Source of the DNA: Gonapodya prolifera JEL478
Lineage: Eukaryota; Monoblepharomycota; Monoblepharidomycetes; Monoblepharidales; Gonapodyaceae
Assembly (NCBI GenBank): GCA_001574975.1
Contig: KQ965797.1
Coordinates: 107,125 to 171,124 of the forward strand
Direction of reading: 5' to 3'
Length of the DNA: 64,000 nucleotides
Numbering within the stretch: position 1 is the stretch's first letter; each line of letters starts with the position of its first letter. Below, piece by piece: positions 57,416 through 64,000 of the stretch. The position numbers and the translations under genes are program-made. The notes beneath the pieces were generated by a model. The model saw nothing but the letters and a program-made list of their open reading frames with translations, did no database searches and was not told the DNA's origin.

Positions 57416-57913
57416 TTATCTAAGGGCGTCTGAGAGAAAGCCAAAAGCAGGGCGTGAAGAATGCTCTTTTGAGCACCAAAGTACCTTCTTCGGCGCTGAC
57501 ACGATGCACCCTGGCCAAATCGTGCATGCGTGTCTGGAACAGGGGTGGTTGCTTGGACGGCAGGCTCCTTGTGGTGTTGCTAGCATTGTCGTGGAAATGT
57601 GCGGGTTCCGCGTGGGAGACCAGGGTGCAGCTTCCGTCCTCGCCCCATCCTCGGCGTGGTGATGAGATCCGCTTTGACGGCGGAAGTTCACAAGATTGAA
57701 GTGCTCTAATTCTTCGTGTCTGTAGCTATCATTGGAGGTTTCAGGAAGCAGAGTAGCCGAAGCACAAGCCACTGCCGCAAACGCAAAACCACAAATACGG
57801 CCCCCCAAGTTGCTGAGACTCAATGTGGGCATGACTGACAAGGAGGGTGGTCGGTTGTCGGAGTTGCTCGTGGATCTCCTCAGATCTGCCCGTGAGAGTT
57901 TATGAGAGCGCAT
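57416..57913 (-). CDS. Hypothetical protein with one membrane segment
   Basis: This open frame from ATG 57913 begins MRSHKLSRADLRRSTSNSDN. It has a hydrophobic stretch (LGGRICGFAFAAVACASATL) about 35 residues in, which could be a signal anchor. The remainder is His/Pro/Cys-containing sequence without a recognised motif, and a splice change is possible after HEELEHFNL. I do not recognise a family, and the frame could be non-coding. Confidence 0.3.
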   Translation of the reverse strand: MRSHKLSRADLRRSTSNSDNRPPSLSVMPTLSLSNLGGRICGFAFAAVACASATLLPETSNDSYRHEELEHFNLVNFRRQSGSHHHAEDGARTEAAPWSPTRNPHISTTMLATPQGACRPSNHPCSRHACTIWPGCIVSAPKKVLWCSKEHSSRPAFGFLSDALR

Positions 57914-59427
57914 CTGAAAGAGAGCCAAACAGTTTGAACCAAAGCTAGGCTAACGTCACTCTCGAGAACGTCATCGCAAGCCAAACGCCAAGAAAATGGT
58001 CACGCTAAGCGCAGCACTTTATGCCCAGTGAAAAAAAGTACTGCGTGCATGTGAGTGGTCTCTATTTGTTCAAGAATGACGTGGCCGCCAAGCAATCACA
58101 TGTCACAATCTTGACAAAAGTCACCCCGCCACTAGACAAGAAGCAATAAGCGACCTCTGCAGTCACGATGCTCACAATGAGGTCATCAAGAGCGTAGGCG
58201 CGAATGCCAAAAAAGCATGAAGTGTTGCCAAGGTTCAAGGCTGACGTCACTCTTGAGAGCAAAACGACGAGGAAAGGCGGTCACACAAGCTTAACTACTC
58301 CAGCGATTCAGTTCTCGTGAGAGAATATCTTTTGTGATGTCTTGACTGCAAGCAATTCGAACGCGATGTCTGAAAAAGTCGGGGCTTTCTGGGGTCTTTT
58401 ATACCTCCCATTTGGTGCCAAGGCCATGAGGCTGTGTCGGGCTTTATGGTATGGCTTCCGCAAAAGTTATCTGTAGCACTTAGGGCGGCCTTTGCCCATT
58501 CATGCGACGGAGCCCAGAGATCGGAGAGAAAGATGGAAGCACAAACCAACAATTTTATTTTAGTTGATTAAACGTGAGAGTGAACCGAGAGGCCACGGTT
58601 TTGCGCCCGGACGGAAGGGGAAGGTGGGTCCGTGTCGACCTCTCTCATAACGAAACACGTACCGACGCACACAGAATTCACACGCGTACAACGCAGTTCA
58701 ACCGCTCAAGGAGGTCGCGCACGATGTCAAAGAAGGAGGCATCCGCAGAGGATTGGCAGTGGGAATGAGCCAAGCGGAGATGGCATGATCCGACAGCGAG
58801 TCCAGAAGTCGACAGGACGCGCCCTCCTTTCCGGCCCCAAAATGTCGCAGATGTTGCAAGGCAATTCTTGATGACTCTCTTCTTCGTCAGGGGTATGTAC
58901 ATATTGGTTAAGCGACTTTCCGATGTGGAAACTGTGCAACTGCGGCGTGGATCCCCGTTTCAAACAAAGCGGGACAAAAAGTTGAATCTCGTTGAGTGTC
59001 ATTTTATTCCGTGCAGCCCTCCCGTCCGTCTTTCGTGAAGAAACCAACGACACCGTGACGGCCCCGCGTCGTGGGGGTTTTGCGACCCCATCTCTAAACC
59101 ATGCAGCCTGTAGTGCAATTAATGGCATCTTTATTTGACCGACGATCATCGTGTCGCCATGATCTGCAACAATTGCGTCCTCAAGCTCTGAGGCAGCCCC
59201 GGATAAACGTCGGCCGGAGTTGTAACCAGCAGCCGCATTGCATTGCCACTCTGCCAGATAAGATAAGCTCGCCACCCTGTTTCGTCGCGTCGCGGCGAAT
59301 ACGAATTGCGCGTCACCCAACGCCCTGAGCGCGGCCCGCCCTCTTCCCGGGGTAAACGGTCTTAGCCGCGCGGCCACCCGTGACTCACACCCGGAGTCCG
59401 CGCCCACATCCCACACACTCGGCGACA
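57914..59427. other. Upstream region of pyruvate carboxylase
   Basis: A related pair of segments lies at about 57945-58000 and 58220-58275, sharing GGCT(A/G)ACGTCACTCT(C/T)GAGA. The second contains the palindrome TGACGTCA, a CRE/ATF-type site. A 258-codon minus-strand frame (58727-59503) overlaps the carboxylase start and is probably not a gene. Confidence 0.4.
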
Positions 59428-62400
59428 ATGGCGTCTTCCTCGGGCGGAAAACACGACGCAGCAGCAGCAGCCGTGTCTGGCCGCCGGCCCAGCGCACATC
59501 CACTCGGATTCTCCTCGTACGGGTGAGACGCGCCCCGCTCTTCTTCCACCCCGCGCACTCTCACACCTTCCCACCCGAAAATTCCCGCGTTTTCCTGGCG
59601 GATCAAATGACAGCTACGAGGCTGGCACGCCGCCGCGGCCCGGAACGCCACACGTCGACGCGGGCGGTGATGCGGTGCGCGACGTCGACTCGGCAGACCC
59701 ATACACCGGCATCGACCCCTACGCTTACGTCGACAGACTCGCGTCGGATGTGACCGCAGCGCAGAAGAGTGAGGTGAAAGTGCTCGTCGCGAATAGAGGC
59801 GAGATCGCTGTGAGGATCATGTGAGTTGCCGAGGGACCGAGAGAGGTCACCGAGGTCTGAGCGCGGAGCCATCCCGAAGCTACTATCCCACGCGGAGCGT
59901 TATCTTCCGCCCGAGGCAAGTTATGCTCACGCGAAGCGTGTTAATCCTACGCGGAGCGTCATTCTTTGCTGGAAGTCCCCGCGGAGCGCGTATGATCGAT
60001 TCACGGAGCGAGAAAAGCTACCAAGGCGAAATGTTCATCGCGGTGCGGATGTATTGTGGGAATTCCTGGTGATTCTTTACGCGGAGCGGATATCGAACGA
60101 CATAGCGGATGTGTTGAGCGAACTCCTCACCACTCCCTTTCTTCATTTTCTTCGCCCTTTTCGCGCCCAAAAACACACAAACAACAGCCGATCGACACAC
60201 GAACTCGGGTACCGCTCCGTCGCCGTCTTCTCACACGAAGACCGCCTGTCCCAACACCGGTACAAGGCCGACGAGGCCTTCCAGATCGGCGGGGACGATC
60301 ACTCAAAGTACTCTCCCGTACGTTTACAGTTCAGGGGAGCGGGGGGGCGGAAGAGCTTTGCGGTGTTTTCATTCCAAGATTGCCTGTCCCAACGTGCTCG
60401 TCCGTGTTCACCATTCCAGGTCGGCGCATACCTCGCCATCGACGAGATCATCGCCATCGCCAAATCGCGCGGCGTGCACATCATCCACCCGGGGTACGGC
60501 TTCCTGTCCGAGAACGCGGAGTTTGCCCGAAAATGCGAGGCGGCAGGGATCGCGTTTGCGGGGCCCAAGTCGGAGACGATCGAGGCATGTGGGGATAAGA
60601 CAAAGGCGAGAGAGCTTGGTGGGTTGTTTGACGGTCATGGCTTACCGGTGATGGACCGTGCTGACAAAACTCACACGTCTCACTTTTCCCACCCATATGC
60701 GGTACCGTGCTGACACAATTCACATGCCCGCCTCTAGCCAGTCGAAACGACGTGCCCGTTATCCCCGGGTCCGGCCCGCTCGCCACCGCCGATGAAGCTG
60801 TCAAGTTTGCCCAGTCCGTCGGGCTTCCTGTCATTCTCAAAGCCGCGATGGGTGGTGGGGGGCGGGGTATGAGAGTGAGCACGCAGAACTGAATTGAGCC
60901 GGTCCACCTCACAGTAAAAGTGAATCCCACTCCACCTTTATCCCTCTTTGTTTACCCCCCTCTCCTAGGTCGTGCGTGAACTCAAAGACCTCCCCCAGCT
61001 CTTCGACAACGCCCGCTCCGAGGCGCTGACGGCGTTTGGCGACGGTACCATTTTTTTGGAGAAGTTTGTGGAACGACCGCGCCACATCGAGGTGCAACTG
61101 CTCGGCGACGGGCAGGGAAACGTCGTGCACCTGTTCGACCGCGATTGTTCCGTGCAGGTAAGTTACGTGTTGTTTGGGCAGGTCTTCCCACGCGCCAGTT
61201 TGACACCGGCACCGGCACCACGCACTCCAGCGCCGCCACCAAAAAGTCATCGAAATGGGCCCCGCGCTCGGCATCGCTCCCGAGACGCGCAAGCAGATGC
61301 TCGCGGACGCCGTGCGGATGGCCAAGGACGTCAACTACCGCAACGCCGGTACAGCCGAATTCCTTCTCGACCGTGAAGGGAGGTACTACTTCATTGAGAT
61401 CAACCCGCGGATCCAGGTCGAGCATACCGTGACCGAGGAGATCACGGGGGTCGATCTCATCGCGTTGCAGCTCCGTATCGCGCAGGGGAATAGTCTACCA
61501 ACGCTCGGTGTCACCCAGGAGGCGGTCCAGGTCAGGGGGCATGCGATTCAGTGCCGGATGACTACGGAGGACCCGGCAAAGAATTTCCAGCCGGATACGG
61601 TGGGTGGTGTGGCAAACGGCGATGTTCTTGCATCACTTTAATGGATTTGTTTAGGGCCGAATCGAAGCCTATAGGTCGCCGGGAGGACCGGGTGTTCGTT
61701 TGGATGGAGGAAACGCGTTTGCAGGAGCCGTCATCTCCCCGCATTACGACTCGCTCTTAACCAAAGTCACATGCCGCGGCCAAAATTTCGAAGGTGAGTT
61801 GACGATCGAAAGTCTGTACTCGCACCCAAGGGGACAAGTGTTGACCGCCCTCGCCCTTTGCTGTTGTAGATGCTCGCCGCAGAATGATCCGCGCTCTCGT
61901 GGAGTTCCGAATTCGAGGCGTCAAAACAAACGTTTGGTTCCTCGTGCGCTTGTTGAGCCACCAGACTTTTGTCGCCGGCACGCAAATGTGGACGACATTT
62001 ATTGACGACACGCCCGAATTGCTCCAGGGAGTGCGATTCCGGAACAGGGCGTCGAAGCTTTTGTTTTATCTGGTGAGGGTCTCCTGAGGTTAGAGGTATC
62101 TCGACAGTGTCCTTTTATTCACTTTGCGACATGTTTAGGCAGACATTGCCGTGAATGGCAGCCGAGTCAAGGGCCAAAAGGGTGTTCCGACGTGTAAGTG
62201 CTGCTGACTAAAACCTTTAGAAACCCCAACTCATTCATACCGCGAGAAGTGCGGTCCCCTATCTCGGTCCCCAATGTTCCTGGGATAAGCCCAGAGATCT
62301 CCTCAACCACGCCGTGCAAAGAAGGATGGAGAAACATCCTCTTGAAAGAAGGACCAGCTGGCTTTGCAAAGGCAGTTCGCGCACATAAGGGCTGTCTCAT

Positions 62401-64000
62401 CATGGACACGACATGGCGTGATGGTACGATGGTGTTGATGTTCAGTGTTCATCTCACGTCTGACACGTCCGTTTGGTCCATCAGCCCATCAGAGTCTCCT
62501 TGCGACGCGCGTGCGAACGATCGATATGGCACGAGTCGCAACAACGACCAGCTACGCGCTCAAGAACGCCTTTGCTTTGGAAATGTGGGGAGGCGCAACT
62601 TTTGGTGAGTGCAGGTTAGTTTCAATATTACAACGTACTCTCAATTTGGCGCATGTATTTAAAAGATGTTGCTCTTCGGTTTTTGTGGGAGGATCCGTGG
62701 GAAAGACTGGAAAAGCTCCGAGCGCTATGCCCCAACGTTCCCTTCCAAATGCTTCTCCGCGGGGCGAATGCGGTTGGGTACACCAGCTACCCGGACAACG
62801 TTGTCTACGAGTTTTGCAAGGTAGCCAAGGAGAAGGGCATAGATATCTTCCGAGTGGTAAGCAACCCGCGGTGGCAACTTCCGGAGGTTTGAATTGACAA
62901 TGCTTACTTGAAATCCAAAGTTTGACTCGCTGAACTACCTGCCAAACCTTGAGCTGGGGATCGACGCAGTCAAGCAGGCTGGAGGTGTTGTGGAGGCGAC
63001 AATTTCGTACACCGGAGACGTCTCTGATCCCAAACGAACAAAATACTCTCTGGATTATTACTTGGACCTTACAGACAAATTGGTGTCGAAGGGTATTCAC
63101 ATTCTGGGAATCAAGGACATGGCCGGTCTTCTGAAGGTTAGTGTCCGAAATGCCAACCGTCTATTATTTTCTCACGCTCTGCTCATACAAAATAGCCCAA
63201 AGCGGCAACAATGCTCGTCGGGGCGATCCGGGCCAAGTATCCCGACTTGGTTATCCACGTTCACACGCACGATACCCCGGGCACGGGTGTCGCGTCTATG
63301 ATTGCGTGTGCTCAGGTAAGTCTTTGATCACCCTATCTTAGCGAACGAGCGCGACTAACTTCGTGCTCGGTAGGCGGGAGCAGATGTTGTGGACACTGCC
63401 GTGGACTCCATGTCCGGAATGACTTCTCAGCCGTCTATGGGGGCTTTAGTTGGTTCTTTAAAAGGGACGGAATATGACACCGGTATTCCGTTTGAGAATG
63501 TTGCAGCACTCAACGGTTATTGGGAGCAAGTACGCATGCTGTATTCCGTTTTTGACCCAGGGCTCAAGAGCGGAGACTCTGGTGTTTACCTCCATGAGGT
63601 GAGAACCTCTAGAATTGGGTGTTGTAACCACTGGACGCATGCTAACGCCAACATCAGATGCCGGGTGGTCAGTACACCAACCTTCTATTCCAAGCGCAGT
63701 CATTGGGACTGGGCGCCGTTTGGAATGAGGTAAAGCGGGCTTACATCGAGGCCAACGTGCTTTGTGGCGACATTGTCAAAGTGACGCCGTCTTCCAAGGT
63801 AAGAAATTACTTTGAGTCGTGAAACGTTTCAAGTGCTGACGTGAGCTATCAGGTCGTTGGAGACTTCGCTCAGTTTATGGTTTCGAACAAATTAACCAAG
63901 AAGGACGTTGAAGATAAGGCCGACACATTGAGCTTTCCGACTTCCGTTGTCGAATACTTCCAAGGTTTTCTTGGCCAACCTCCAGGTGGTTTTCCTGAAC
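59428..64000 (+). CDS. PYC1: Pyruvate carboxylase (5' part; continues past the right edge)
   Basis: ATG 59428 starts [21 protein letters not shown] second exon ends [14 protein letters not shown]. The biotin carboxylase domain follows: [69 protein letters not shown] and [20 protein letters not shown]. The carboxyltransferase domain begins about 62390 ([20 protein letters not shown]) with [50 protein letters not shown] and [15 protein letters not shown]. The PYC tetramerisation region ([20 protein letters not shown]) is cut by the edge at 64000, so the biotinyl lysine is not seen. The enzyme makes oxaloacetate from pyruvate, bicarbonate and ATP. The Ala/Ser-rich start lacks a clear mitochondrial presequence, which fits the cytosolic fungal form. 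The second intron (59821-60187) is 367 nt and carries a repeat array. Confidence 0.95.
59821..60187 (+). repeat. Intronic GC-rich repeat array (core CGCGGAGCG)
   Basis: This second intron of pyruvate carboxylase has four exact copies of CGCGGAGCG (about 59892, 59950, 59980 and 60080). Degenerate copies include CGCGAAGCG and CACGGAGCG. The copies are embedded in units of roughly 20 bp with the pattern TACGCGGAGCGTCATTCTT. The orientation relative to transcription is the same as in the array at 40593-40909. Confidence 0.65.

Noticed and set aside
58727-59503. A 258-codon minus-strand open frame overlapping the start of pyruvate carboxylase
   Set aside because: It is antisense to a certain gene start, has no recognisable motif, and its composition follows the GC-rich sense exon and promoter.

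Overview
This window is nuclear DNA from an early-diverging, zoospore-forming (chytrid-like) fungus. The genes are fungal in style: they are dense, lie on both strands, and are interrupted by many short GT-AG introns, mostly about 45-100 nt. Typical fungal housekeeping genes are present: a Vam7-type SNARE, glycogen debranching enzyme, pyruvate carboxylase, a Ddp1-type Nudix hydrolase, a PIG-L deacetylase and a CTL/Pns1 transporter. Alongside them are genes for a ciliated cell that Dikarya have lost: nephrocystin-4 (ciliary transition zone), a CAMSAP/Patronin-like microtubule minus-end protein with a CKK domain, and two HCN/CNG-type cyclic-nucleotide-gated channel paralogues. The lineage call is inference from gene content.

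Layout. 1-2157: 3' part of a kinase-Sel1-RING/TRAF-like fusion gene (+). 2328-3943: Vam7-like PX/SNARE (+). 4227-10683: two tandem cyclic-nucleotide-gated channel genes (+). 10830-12964: compact SP-RING SUMO ligase and a coiled-coil gene (-). 13519-14162: Nudix hydrolase (-). 15060-17073: receptor-like membrane protein (+). 17321-19466: choline-transporter-like protein (-). 20096-26965: glycogen debranching enzyme (+). 27378-29310: broken leucine-rich-repeat surface protein (-). About 30370-34698: PP2C-type phosphatase with a long acidic tail (+). 34860-39587: CAMSAP-like (-). 39859-41439: surface glycoprotein (-). 41885-43227: PIG-L (-). 43409-43870: small mitochondrial-type protein (-). 44548-45429: EMAP-II-type tRNA-binding protein (+). 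45586-51101: NPHP4 (+). 51324-57913: small hypothetical genes, one intact F-box gene and one broken one. 59428-64000: pyruvate carboxylase, running off the right edge (+).

The most notable observations are these. A CKK-domain CAMSAP homologue sits in a fungus. Both channel paralogues lack the selectivity-filter glycines and share a 9-nt micro-exon. The Vam7-like SNARE has histidine at the zero layer. A dispersed CGCGGAGCG-core repeat occupies unusually long introns of two unrelated genes in the same sense orientation. An LRR protein has an in-frame TGA in the middle of its membrane helix. I found no virus-derived element, rRNA, tRNA or CRISPR array. All exon boundaries were read by eye and are approximate unless stated.
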